From Multifurca ochricompacta (lineage: Eukaryota > Basidiomycota > Agaricomycetes > Russulales > Russulaceae), in contig WTXG01000072.1 in assembly GCA_022496185.1 (NCBI GenBank), forward strand, positions 62,001 to 126,000: a stretch of 64,000 nucleotides of DNA, read 5' to 3'. Numbering within the stretch: the first letter of the stretch is position 1; every line of letters starts with the position of its first letter. The notes beneath the pieces were generated by a model. The model saw nothing but the letters and a program-made list of their open reading frames with translations. It made no database searches and was not told the DNA's origin. The position numbers and the translations under genes are program-made. Shown here piece after piece: positions 34,558-46,265 of this stretch.

Positions 34558-35790
34558 ATGCTACCCCAGCAAATTACTACCACCGAACAATCTATCATGT
34601 CTTTCATCGCTGCCTCTGCCGCCATCGACGCCTTCACCTCCCCGATGACCACTGTCGAGAACTTCCCCTCTTCCCACCCTTCCACTCACCCCTCATCCCC
34701 TATCAACTATGAAGCTGCCGAAGCTTGAGTCAAGAACCAGTCTCCCAATCTGAATGATGACTTCACTTACTGCGAAGAGCCCCACCCCAACGACCTACTT
34801 AATGGGGAGGTCGACGATGAAGCCCCAGAGTTCCCATTTATCCCCAACAACCCAAATTCCTCCATGTACTTCCCACTCAAAATCCCGATGGCTGACGGTA
34901 CTACAGTCACTGCTAAGTACATTTATTACACTAATGGAGGAATGGATGTTGCGGGATGTATGAAAAAGAATGGACCAGTTTATGGGGCCCCTGTTTATCT
35001 GGAGGAAAGGTACACAGGTCGACTCCATCACACACCTACCGACGAGCAGTTGGGGCACCTTGCCGCTGAAGATTGTCGTGCCTTCGCCATCGACAAAGTG
35101 GTGAATGACATGAGGCTTCTGCACCTCAAAGCAGAAGTCATGAGGCTGCGGAAGAACATCACCCTATGGAGGACGCTGAACCAACAGTACAAGGAGCACG
35201 TGAAGATGATGGCAAGACTGACCAATGGGATGTTCCAACTGGAGCAAGAAATTGTGGAGATTAGGAAGAGATTGGAGGCAGGGGATGTGTACCAAATGAT
35301 TGCCGAAAGGTACGCTGACACTTATGCGCGACCCCTCCCCCCACGGACTTTGGGTGCAGCCCCCACATTGTTGCCAAGCTGACTCAAAATGCCACGCCTA
35401 CACGAGAACCCCTGTGGAGAAACCTGTTGGTGTTGCGACAGCAAGTACCACATCAGTTGGAACTGCCTGCTTAACTGCAAGTGGTGCCGTCACTGTCGCA
35501 GCAATCTTCATTGGAGCCAACATTGTATCTTTTGACAAGTAGGGGTGGCCCCGATGATTAACAATCCATCAGGTTGGTGCAGCAAATGTCTTCGACATAA
35601 CGCGGGGCATCAAGAACTCGACTGCCCAATCTACAACTTGTGCCGCGCATGTGGACAGCGCAGCCCATATGGGTTTCTTTGCACCCACGCATGTCCTCAA
35701 GAGGCAGAGTCATACAACATGGATGATCGTAATGTAGCTGACGACTACCTGGACCTGGTGCAGGATGATGACGGTATGAGTCATTTCTAG
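34558..35790 (+). pseudogene. Gypsy B ORF3
   Basis: Same 1,233-nt length and domain order as in the other three copies, with no indel. TGA codons near 34726 and 35380 correspond to CGA in sister copies; TGA at codon 326 is shared with C and D. Several knuckle cysteines are still in place downstream (CSKCLRHNAGH, CRACGQR). Confidence 0.78.
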
Positions 35791-35821
35791 CTGGGTCTGC
35801 TAGAGCCTGAAGAGGGGGTGA

Positions 35822-36419
35822 TGTTACAAACCCCGTCGTTACCCGTCTTCTTTTACCTCCCCAATGACGATCCTTCCCTGCCACCCACGCTACACTACCA
35901 GATCACGTCTCCATCGTGGGATCCTTCACGTGCTCTGCGCCCATCCCCGTGACTTCTTCTTTGTATATGTTGACCCGTTGCTTGCTGCTGTTTGCCTTAC
36001 TTATCTTCTTATCTTCCTATCTTCTTATCTTTAAGACCGGACACTTACTTAGTTCCCTATCAGTGGAAGCTTGACTTTACGCCCTCCACTTCCAGATCTT
36101 TGGGCCCACATGACTTGGTTATCTTATCTAGTAGACGCCCATCCCTTGACGTATATAAGCCAGCCTTAGTTTATGTTGTAGACCTTAGACTCAACTTATT
36201 GAATACATTGGTGTTCATCTTCAGGACTTCCCCTTGATCCTAAGGTTCCGTTGTCTCGGTGCTTCTGGCATCTTTCCAATTAACATCGTCTTGGAGTACA
36301 GCCTCCCAGACTTTGACTTGTCATTCTCATCCTCCAAGGGACCCCATTGGTCTCTTAGCTGACTTCACCCCAAACGCTGTCACACAAGTTGTGTGGAACG
36401 TCCCACACCAGACGTAACA
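35822..36419 (+). repeat. Gypsy B 3' LTR
   Basis: 598 bp, same length as its 5' partner. It is followed by TGGTG and the resumption of Gypsy A pol. Confidence 0.93.
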
Positions 36420-37536
36420 TGGTGTATATGGATGACATACTAGTGGCCACGACAAATAACTTGGAGCACCATAGGCAGCGGGTCCATCAGGTCCTGGACA
36501 TCTTAAGCGAACATGACCTGTACCTGAAACCAGCGAAATGTTTGTTTGAGCAGACCAGCGTTGAATATCTAGGAGTCATACTGGAGGGAGGACACGTACG
36601 AATGGATCCAGTGAAGATACAAGGAGTTCATGAATGGCCAGTACCAACCTGCATTAAGGATGTATGATCTTACATAGGGTTCTGCAACTTTTACCGACGC
36701 TTCGTCTGAGGATTTTCAGGAATTGCCCAACCGCTGAACAAACTGTTGAAGAAGGACACACCCTGGCACTGGGGAAAGGACCAACAACAGGTGTTTGAAT
36801 GAATCCGCAACATCATCAGGTTGGAACCAGTTCTATTGCAACCCGATCTAGGAAAACCTTTCGAGCTTGAAGTCGATGCCTCTCACTTCGCAAATGGTGC
36901 AGTACTAAGCCAACGAGATGCAACAGGACTGTTGCATCCAATTGCCTTTTACTCCGAGACCTTCTCACCCGCCGAACGAAATTATGACATCTGGGACAGA
37001 GAACTACTTGCAATCGTAAAAGCACTACGGCATTGGTGACCTTACTTAGCAGGCAACCCCCATAAGACCATCATTTATACCGACCATTCCAACCTCTTAT
37101 ATTGGAAGGAGCCACATAAAATCAGCCGACGAGTAGCCTGCGAGGTCTTGGAGCTCAAAGAATACGACTTCGTACTAAAGCATATTGCAGGAAGCCAAAA
37201 TGCATGGGCGGATGCCCTGTCACGACGACTGGATTTAGCAAGCAAAGAGGAGGACAACAACGATGTCACAGTGCTCCCCAAAGAAGTCTTTGCGACAATG
37301 GCGACTGTCACCAGTCTGCATGATATGGATTTGTGGGCTCAGGTCTCGCAAAATATGAATCAACAATTGTGCGAGTCTTGGGCAGACGCTCACAATCTGA
37401 AGAAAATCAACAGCCTTTGGTGGAAGGATGGGGACAGACTCATTGTCACCGGTGGCAACAACATTAAGAGGGGGGTGATCCATTTTCACCACGACCTCCC
37501 TTCTGCAGGACACCCCGGTATCGCCAACATGTACAC
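36420..37536 (+). pseudogene. Gypsy A pol, part 2 (RT palm, RNase H, IN start)
   Basis: Resumes at VYMDDILVA, the RT active site, then EYLGVILEGG, RNase [17 protein letters not shown] and the HHDLPSAGHPGIAN region before the integrase zinc finger. One frame without indels; TGAs near 36665, 36708, 36800 and 37037 sit at Arg positions. Ends where Gypsy D inserted; target duplication degraded (TACAC versus TATGC). Confidence 0.86.
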
Positions 37537-38136
37537 TGTTACGTCCGGTGCAGGACGTGCAGCACGACTTGTGCGACAGCTGATGTTTGCGGTTCAGATA
37601 AGAGACCAATATGGTCCCTTGGAGTATTCAGAGGATAGAGTTGAAAGTCAAAGGGGCTGTTCCCTAAGACAATTGTTGAGCGGAGAAGTGCCAGAAGCAC
37701 TGAGATCAATGAGTCGAGTTTCAAAGGGAAGTCCAGAAGACTAAGCACCAATGTATTCAATAAGTTGAGTCTGAGGTCTACAGTGTAGGCTAAGACGGGC
37801 TTATATACATAACAGAACGGGCGTCTACTAGATAAGATACGTGGATCATGTGGGCCCAAAGATCTGAAAGCGGAGGGCGTAAAGCCTGGCTTCCACTGAT
37901 AGGGAACTAAGTAAGTGTCCAAGTGTAAAGATAAAGAGATAACAAGATAAGGAGATAGGGAACAAACAAAGGAAAACAGACAATAAACATGTACAAGCCA
38001 AGGGGTCATGTGGACGGTCAAAGAGCATGTGAAGGATCCCACGATGGAGACGTGATCTGGTAGTGGAGGGTAGGTGGCAAAGAGGGGTCGTCACTGGGTA
38101 AGAAGAAAAACAGTGGGAGGGACAGGGTTTGTAACA
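37537..38136 (-). repeat. Gypsy D 3' LTR
   Basis: 600 bp, reading TGTTACAAACCC to GGACGTAACA on the minus strand. Preceded in element orientation by the purine run AGAAGAGGGGGTGA. Confidence 0.92.
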
Positions 38137-38167
38137 TCACCCCCTCTTCTGGTTCTAGCAGACCCAG

Positions 38168-39400
38168 CTAGAAACGATTCGTACCGTCATCATCCTGCAC
38201 TAAGTCCAAGTAATCATCAGCTACATTACGATCATCCATCGAGTACGTCTCCAGTTCCTGTGGGCAGTTGTGAGTGTGGAGGAAGCTGTACGGGCCGCGC
38301 TGACCACAGGCGCGGCACAAGTTGTAGACCAGGCAATCGATCTCTCAGTGTCCCGCGTTATGTCAAAGACACTTGCCACACCAGCCCAATGGGTTGATAA
38401 CTGTCGGGGCCACGCCTACTCGTCAGAAGATACAGTGTTGACTCCAATGGAGGTTGCTGTGGCAGTGGCGACACCATTTGCGGTTGAGCGGACAATTCCA
38501 GCTGATATGGTAACTGCTGTCACAACGCCAGCAGGTTTCTCCGCGAGGGTTTTCGTGTAGGCATGGCATTTCGAGTCAACTCGGCAGCAGCGTCGGAGCA
38601 GCGCCTAGGGTTTGCAGGGGGAGAGGTCGTGCATAGGTGTCAGCGTACCTTTCTGTGATCGTTTGGTATGCATCCCCGGCTTCCAACCTCTTTCTAATCT
38701 CCACAATCTCCTGTTCCAACTTGAACATCCCATTGGTCAACCTTGCCATCATCTTTGCATGCTCCTTGTACTGCTGATTCAGCGTCCTTCGCAGGGTGAT
38801 GTTCTTTCGCAGTCTCATAACCTCCGCCCTGAGACGTGGGAGCCTCATGTCGTTCATTACCTCATCAATTGCGAAAGCCCGACAGTCTTCCGCAGCAAGG
38901 TGCCCCAACTGTTCATCGGTCAGCATATGATGAAGTTGGCCTGTGTACCTTTCTTCCAAATAGACGGGGGCTCCATAAACTGGCCCGTTTTTCTTCATGC
39001 ATCCCACTACGTCCATCCCCCCGTTGGTGTAATAAATGTACTTGGCTATGGCGTTGGTACCGTCAGCCATAGGGATGTCGAGGGGGAAGTACATTGATGA
39101 GTTCGGGTTGTTGGGGATGAACGGGAATTCTGGGGCTTCATCATCGATCTCCCCGTTGAGTAGGTCGTTGGGGTGGGGCTCTTCGCAGTAGGTGAAATCG
39201 TCATTTGGGTTCGGGGATTGGTTCTTGACATGGGCCTCTGCGGCTTCGTAGTCAATAGGAGAAGAGGGACGAGTAGAGGGATGGGTGGATGGGAAATTCT
39301 CGGCAACTACGATGGGGGCGGTGAAAGCATCAACGGCGGCGTTGGCAGCAACAAAAGACATGATAGACTGGATAATGGTAGAATGTTGCTGAGGGAGCAT
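38168..39400 (-). pseudogene. Gypsy D ORF3
   Basis: 1,233 nt from ATG 39400 (MLPQ; MSFV start at 39361) to TAG 38170-38168, same length as the other three. Coiled-coil region LRAEVMRLRKN..LEQEIVEIRKRLEAG is fully conserved. TGAs: near 38576 and in the third knuckle (CGA sites), and the shared TGA at codon 326. Confidence 0.8.
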
Positions 39401-39438
39401 GTACTGAGGGGTTCGATGGGGTTCAAGGCTGTCTCCTT

Positions 39439-42400
39439 TTAATGGTTCTTGGGCACTTCTGGGTGTAGGGTATGGAACTCCACAATAAGGGTCAGGGCAG
39501 AGATATCCCTGGCTGGTTCCCACAAGTTGTCAGAGGCTGGGAATCCCTTCCACTTGATTAGGTAGTACAGTTTACGCCCTCGGCCTTGTCGCTTCAAATC
39601 TAGAATGCGCTCCACTTCCCACTCTTCTTCCCCATCGATAAGGTCAGGTGGGGGTCTTGAGAAGTTCTCCCCATGCAGCGGCGTCTCCTTGTAAGGTGTA
39701 AGTAATCGGGCATGGAAGACTGGATGAATGCGCCATGTAGGGGGGAGTCCGAGTTCATATGACACATCTGATAGCTTCCTTGTTATCTGGAAGGGTCCGT
39801 GACATCGGGGCGCCAGTTTGGCTGTTGGATGTGATGTGTGAATGTTCTTCCCTTCCAACCATACTAGATCATTGGTCCGATAAGGTGTGAATTTCGCAGG
39901 TTTCTCCATCAGGGTCTTTTGCGCCTTTAGTAAGTTTTCATTGGCCGATTTCCTGATTTCTTCCCATTGGTCGATACGTCGTGTGGCTGAAGGGACATTC
40001 GCTGACTTTCCTGTCCACATGGCTCAGGGTGTCCATCCCATGATAAGTGAGAACGGGGAGGCTTTTGTGGTACCGTTGGGCCAAGAGTTATGTGCGAATT
40101 CAGCCGTTGCAAGCCAGTCGGCCCAATCGTCCTGTTGTCCGTTACACCAGAACCAAAGATATTGTTCAAGCCACTGGTTTGTTCTCTCCGATTGTCCATC
40201 TGTCTGTGGGTGATATGCTGTAGAGATGTTCTGGGCAATGTTCAGTGTTTTACAGAGTGCCCTGGCAAATGCGGAAGTAAAGCGTGGGTCATGGTCTGTG
40301 ATAATCTTTTCGGGGAGGCCATAGTGCCTGTAGACGTGATCCAGATAGAGTTTGGCCACTCCTTCTGCTGTAATGGACTCGTTGCATGGTATGAATAGTG
40401 CCACTTTCGAACAGTTGTGGTCTGTGATGGTCAGGATGGAGTCAAAGCCTTGGGAAGTGGGGAGTTTGACAATGAAGTCCATTGCGATGGTCTGAAATGG
40501 TTGTGAGGCAATTGGTGTAATTGGGAATGGTGCTGGTGGGTGTGGGTGCGTATTCACTTTGTTGGCTTGGCAGTCCGCACATCCCTTCACATATTCCTCC
40601 ACATCTTTCTTCATGTTCGGCCACCAGTAGTCTCATTTGGCTAGGGCGTACGTGTTGGCGATACCGGGGTGTCCTGCAGAAGGGAGGTCGTGGTGAAAAT
40701 GGATCACCCCCCTCTTAATGTTGTCGCCACCAGTGACAACGAGTCGATCCCCATCCTTCCACCAGAGGCCGTCGATCTTCTTCAGATTGTGTGGCTCTGC
40801 CCATGTTTCACATAGCTGTTGATTCATATTTTGCGATACTTGGGCCCATAAATCCATGTCGTGAAGGCTAACCGCAGTCATCCTGATGAAAACTTCTTTG
40901 GGGAGTACTATCACATTGCTGTTGTCCTCTGCGCCATTATTCAAATCAGGTCGTCGCGACAGGGCATCTGCACGAGTGTTACGGCTTCCGGCAATGTGCT
41001 TTAGTTCGAAGTTATATTCTTCAAGTTCTAGGACTTCACGGGCGACTTGTCAGCTTATCTTATGGGGTTCTTTCCAGTAGAGCAAGTTGGAATGGTCGGT
41101 ATGGATGACGGTCCTGTGCGGGGTTCCTGCTAAGTATGGGTGCCAGTGTCGTAACGCTTTCACTATAGCCAGCAGTTCTCTATCCCAAATGTCATAATTC
41201 CGTTCCACCAGTGAAAATGTTTCCAAATAGTAGGCCACAGGATGAAGAAGTCCCGTCACATCGTGTTGATTCAAAATGGCGCCATTCACAAAGTGAGATG
41301 CATCAACTTCAAGTTCAAAGGGCTTCTCCAAATCTGGTTGTAAAAGGACCGGTTCTGAGCCAATGATGTCGCGGATCTGTTCAAAGGCCATCTTATGTTC
41401 CTCCGTCCAGTGCCAAGGGACATCTTTCTTCAGTAAACCATTCAACGGTTGGGCAATCCCAGAAAACCCTCGGACGAAGCATCAGTAGAAATTGCAGAAA
41501 CCGATAAAGGATCGCACGTCCTTGACGCATGCAGGTACAGGCCATTCCCGGATTCCTTGCACTTTTACAGGGTCCATGCGAACCTGTCCTCCCTCCAGGA
41601 TGACTCCTAGGTATTCTACACTTGGTTGTTCAAATGAGCACTTGGCGGGTTTAAGGTACAGATCGTGTTCGTGTAAAATATCCAGTACCTGATGTACATG
41701 CTGTTGATGGTGGGCTAGGTCGTTGGCGGTGGCAACCAGTATATCATCCATGTAAACCACTACTTCCCCGGTAAGAATGAGGTCGCGGAAAATGTGGTTC
41801 ATCATTGATTGGAAAGTGGCAGGGGAGTTGGTAAGGCCAAAAAACATGACATTTGGTTCGAAAAGTCCTTGGTTGGTTTTAAAAGCTGCTTTGCATTGGT
41901 CTCCATCTTTAATCCGTATATTATTGTAACCCCAACGAATGTCCATTTTAGAGAACAAGAATTTATCCCTCATGGTGTCAATGAGCTCTGAAATGAGTGG
42001 CAGGGGGTAGGTGTTCTTTACAGTGTGGGCATTTATTTGTCGGTAGTCCTGAACAGGTTGAAGTTTGCCGTCTTTCTTTTTGATAAAGAAGAATGGTGAT
42101 GCATATGGCGATTTCGACAGGCGAATATATCCTTTTGCCAAATGTTCCTCAAGGAACGCCGTGAGCGCAGTCTGTTCTACTTGTGACAGCGGGTAGATTT
42201 TACAATCGATGGCTGATGGGGTATCTGGTATGAAATTGATGGCATGGTCCCAAGGTCGTGCAGGTGGAAAGCATTGGGACTCCTCCTCGGAAAAGACCTT
42301 CCAATGTCGGTGATATTCCTTGGGCACCACTTCTTCGAATGTCTTTTCCACATGCCCTTCAACTGCCTTTTGCGCGAGTTCCGATGCCTTAGTAGTGAAG

Positions 42401-42915
42401 CAACGACCCTCATCTCCTTCCTTTGTCTTGTGTACTGCCAAATGCCGTACCACATAGTCATACCCTATTGATGTAATGAGGACAGGGTAGAATTCTTTGT
42501 CCATGGTCGCATCACTCCAATTAATTCTTGGTTCAAAGGCGGCTAGCCAGGGGTATCCCAGAACTACATCCTCATTGCCCAGATTGGTAACTAGAAAATG
42601 GAGGGTCTTCGTCTTTTCTCCGACTTGGACCATGAGGTTGGTGTAGTGTGTAATCTTTCCCGCTTGGTTGGCAGTTCCATCAATATTCCAGATATTTTTC
42701 TCCTGGGGAAGCACCAGCATCCCGAGTCCCATGGTTTTAGCCATTTGCAAACTGATAAAATTATCCGTTGCTCCTGAGTCTATCAGGATATCACGGTCAG
42801 CCATCCTCTGTGTAGTTTCAAAATGTACTGGTATTTTCAAAGATTTGAAGCGACTAGTGTACACAGAGGTTACATGTAATGCTCGCACCCAGGCCGATGG
42901 GTTTGAGCCTGTCAA
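39439..42915 (-). pseudogene. Gypsy D pol with chromodomain (four TGA)
   Basis: 1,159 codons in one frame, same length as Gypsy C pol. Protease LIDSGATDNFIS, RT YMDDILVA, RNase [17 protein letters not shown], integrase WWPNMKKDVEEYVKGC, TDHDPRF, DGQSERTNQW, chromodomain EWEVERILD..YLIKWKGFP. Stops at 41482-41484, 41050-41052, 40633-40635 and 40024-40026 are all TGA where sister copies have CGA. This copy is otherwise intact. Confidence 0.92.
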
Positions 42916-44396
42916 AAATCCTTTTTTGCAAATGCCTTTTCTACCAAGATGGCTCACACTTCTTCACTTTCTTTCATCATATTGCTCCATATATCCTGTG
43001 CCTTTTCTTCTTTTGTCTTTTTACTGGATGGGTTGTTGGGCACAACAGTTGCTTCTGCTGCTCGCGCCCCTTTCTTTGGGCATTCCTTGGACATGTGCCC
43101 TTGTGCTTTGCAGCGAAAGCATCTTCCTTCTTTCATCAATGTCAGCCTCTCATCTTTGGTGAGTACAGCCCGAGCTCGAGTTCTATCCGCAGAGGTATCC
43201 ATGGCGTTTGGATCCCTTTGGCTGGTATGTGCAGGCTTGACTCCAAAGGCTGCCTTCCACTGGTCATGGGTCCTTCCTTTCTTTGTATTGACCCCAAAAC
43301 GTGTCTGGAAGTCCAGGTAGTCCTGCTGCTGTCGTTGAGCTGCATCTACCCAAGTGTCCCAGTCATGGGGGTGATGAAACTGGATAATGTTCTTTACCAG
43401 TGGGTTGGGCAGTCCTTGAGAGAAGAGGTCAAGCGTGGCCTCTTCGTCCGTGTCATAACTGGCCCTGTTGGCCAGGCTCCTGAACTTCGCTACATAAGCA
43501 TCAAGTTCTCCTTTCTCCATCCTCAGAGCCTTTAATTCCCGGGCAGCCTTCTGCTTGGCTTGTCCGTCCATGAATACATCCTTGAACCTCTGGGCAATGG
43601 TTTCCCAAAGGCCTTTGCTAGTGGTGCAGCGACCACTGTCAACTTCTTCATTCAGCCATTCTAGCTGTTCCATGGTCCAGTCATCCACGGCTTCTCCTCG
43701 AATTAGTGACAAGAAGAGATTGGCGCGCTGGAAGGGGTTGATAATTTGGGGGACATCGTGGTTGAAGTTTTTGAACGTTATGAACTCCAACATAAACTTT
43801 TTACTCTGTGACCGGTCTCCTGTGAATGTCTGTGGGAGTACGCCTGACAAGTGTCCCGATGGCGGAGGGATGTTTGGTGGGGGTATGGCTGGCGGCTGAG
43901 GGGCTGGGTCTGGTAGTTGTGCAGCGATGGTAGACATTTGATAAAACGGGGTGATGGTATTGGTAGAGTGTACTGAAATCTGTGGAGTTGTCAAAGCAGG
44001 GGCTCTGGACATGGCAACTCTGGGTGCAACTGGGGCAATAGTCGATGCTAATACCAGTGCTTCTTCACTATTCTCTTCTACGTACTCTTCTGGTTCAGAG
44101 TCCGTAACAATGGCCGGGGGATTCTCTCTCCATGGTCCAAGTCCAAATTCTGGTGGGGCCGGTCCTGTAGTAACCCAAGAGTTTCAGCTGTCCGAGTATC
44201 GGATACAATACCAAACTCTCTTTGCCTCGTCGTATTCTACCAGTTGGTATCTTTCGTCGTGATAGACGTAGTATCCAAACTCGGACTCAAAATCTTTCCA
44301 GACGGCTGATCCTAATACTTGTTGTGAGAGGTCAGGCTCGTCTCTTCGTTCGATGGGTTCTTCTTTAAACAAGGTCTGACTGCGGCTTGAAGCCAC
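42912..44396 (-). pseudogene. Gypsy D gag (two stops)
   Basis: 495 codons from ATG 44396 (MASSRSQTLFKEEPIERRDEP). Gag core and CCHC knuckle CFRCKAQGHMSKEC as in sisters. TGAs at 44184-44186 and 42954-42956 are at Arg positions. It ends in GGATTTTTGA (plus-strand 42912-42921), with pol in the -1 frame. Confidence 0.88.
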
Positions 44397-44415
44397 AATG
44401 AGAGACTCGACTTGA

Positions 44416-45015
44416 TGTTACGTCCAGTGCAGGACGTGCAGCACGACTTGTGCGACAGCTGATGTTTGCGGTTCAGATAAGAGACCAATATGGTCCCTTG
44501 GAGTATTCAGAGGATAGAGTTGAAAGTCAAAGGGGCTGTTCCCTAAGACAATCATTGAGCGGAGAAGTGCCAGAAGCACTGAGATCGATGAGTCGAGTTT
44601 CAAAGGGAAGTCCAGAAGACTAAGCACCAATGTATTCAATAAGTCGAGTCTGAGGTCTACAGTGTAGGCTAAGATGGGCTTATATACGTAACAGAACAGG
44701 TGTCTACTAGATAAGATACGTGGATCATGTGGGCCCAAAGATCTGAAAGCGGAGGGCGTAAAGCCTGGCTTCCACTGATAGGGAACTAAGTAAGTGTCCG
44801 AGCATAAAGATAAAGAGATAACAAGATAAGGAGATAGGGAACAAACAAAGGAAAACAGACGATAAACATGTACAAGCCAAGGGGTCATGTGGACGGTCGA
44901 AGAGCATGTGAAGGATCCCACGATGGAGACGTGATCTGGTAGTGGAGGGTAGGTGGCAAAGAGGGGTCGTCACTGGGTAAGAAGAAAAACAGTGGGAGGG
45001 ACGGGGTTCGTAACA
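44416..45015 (-). repeat. Gypsy D 5' LTR and self-priming site
   Basis: 600 bp. The primer site TCAAGTCGAGTCT (minus strand, 44415-44403) directly follows and pairs with AGACTCGACTT in the LTR (plus-strand 44641-44651). Confidence 0.92.
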
Positions 45016-46221
45016 TATGCCCTAGCCAAACGAGACTACTGGTGGCCAAACATGAAGCAAGATGTTGAGAACTACATGAAAGGATGTGCAGAATGTCAAG
45101 CCAACAAAGTAAACACGCATCCAAACTCACCAGCATTATTCCCAATTGCCCCTATGACCTCGCTACCATTCCAAACCATTGCTATGGACTTCATAGTCAA
45201 ACTCCCTACCTCCAGAGTCTTTGATTCCATCCTGACAGTCATGGACCACGACTATTCAAAGGCAGCATTGTTCATACCATGTAATGAGTCCATAACAGCA
45301 GAAGGCGTGGCCAAGCTCTACCTGGATCATGTATATCGACACTATGGCTTACCTGAAAAAGTCATTTCAGACCGTGACCCACGATTCACCTCTGCATTCG
45401 CCTGGGCACTATGCAAAACCCTGGATGTAACCCAGAACATCTCAACCACTTACCACCCACAGACAGACGGACAGTCAGAAAGGACAAATCAGTGGCTGGA
45501 GCAGTATCTGTGATTTTGGTGCAACGGACGACAGGATGATTGGGCCAACTGGCTAGCAACAGCCGAATTTGCACACAATTCCTGGCCCAATCACACGACT
45601 AGAGCTTCGCCATTCTCCCTTATCATGGGATGGACCCTGCGCACTACCTGGACCAGCAAACCCACGAACATGCCTTCCGCAGCACAACGTATCAGCCAAT
45701 GGGATGAGATTCGGAAATCGGCCAATGAGAACTTGCTGAAGGCGCAAAGAACTCTGACAGAGAAGCCGTCGCAATTCACACCTTATCGAGCCAATGACCT
45801 TGTTTGGCTGGACAGAAAGAATATCCACATGTCACACCCCACCATGAAACTAGTGCCCCGACGTCACAGACCTTTCGAGATAACGAGGAAGCTGTCAGAA
45901 GTATCATATGAATTGAAGCTCCCTCCAACATGGAAGATTCACCCAGTCTTCCATGCCTGACTTCTAACGCCTTATCGTGAAACATCTATACATGGAACGA
46001 ACTTCCCAAGACCTCCCCCTGACCTAGTTGATGGAGAAGCCAAGTGGGAAGTAGAGAAGATTCTAGATTCCACACGAAAAGGCCAAGGGCACAAGTTACA
46101 TTACCTGATAAAGTGGAAAGGATTCCCAGACTCTGACAATTCCTGGGAACCCATCGGAGATATCTTCGCCCCAGCTCTTATTGCAGAATTCCATGACCGA
46201 CACCCAGAAGTGCCCAAATGA
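45016..46221 (+). pseudogene. Gypsy A pol, part 3 (integrase, chromodomain)
   Basis: Starts YALAKRDYWWPNMK, rejoining part 2 across Gypsy D. Integrase motifs HVYRHYGLPEK, SDRDPRF, DGQSERTNQW; chromodomain KWEVEKILD..YLIKWKGFP. Two TGAs (about 45511 and 45958) at Arg positions. Stop TGA at 46219-46221. Confidence 0.88.
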
Positions 46222-46265
46222 AGATAAAAGGGAACCATCTCCTCCAACAACAGATTCCCCAGTAC

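Larger units (their letters stand above)
21421..36419 (+). mobile_element. Gypsy B: chromovirus inside Gypsy A, carrying Gypsy C
   Basis: Identical-length LTRs (598 bp, 21421-22018 and 35822-36419) and a perfect TGGTG duplication. It carries gag, pol in two pieces (split by Gypsy C at the start of the integrase) and ORF3. Its pol has no frameshift, only stop codons; gag has small indels and a GTG in place of the start ATG. Confidence 0.93.
37537..45015 (-). mobile_element. Gypsy D: full-length chromovirus, reverse orientation, in Gypsy A
   Basis: 7,479 bp with two 600-bp LTRs (44416-45015 is the 5' LTR, 37537-38136 the 3' LTR). Flanks TACAC (37532-37536) and TATGC (45016-45020) are read as one decayed duplication, since the Gypsy A integrase frame rejoins cleanly there. 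gag, pol and ORF3 have no frameshift; pol has the same 3,477-nt length as in Gypsy C. Confidence 0.92.

Noticed and set aside
46218..46265. Taking ATG 46218 as the ORF3 start in Gypsy A
   Set aside because: It is in frame and overlaps the pol stop, but B, C and D have no matching ATG; the ATG at 46266 is conserved in all four.
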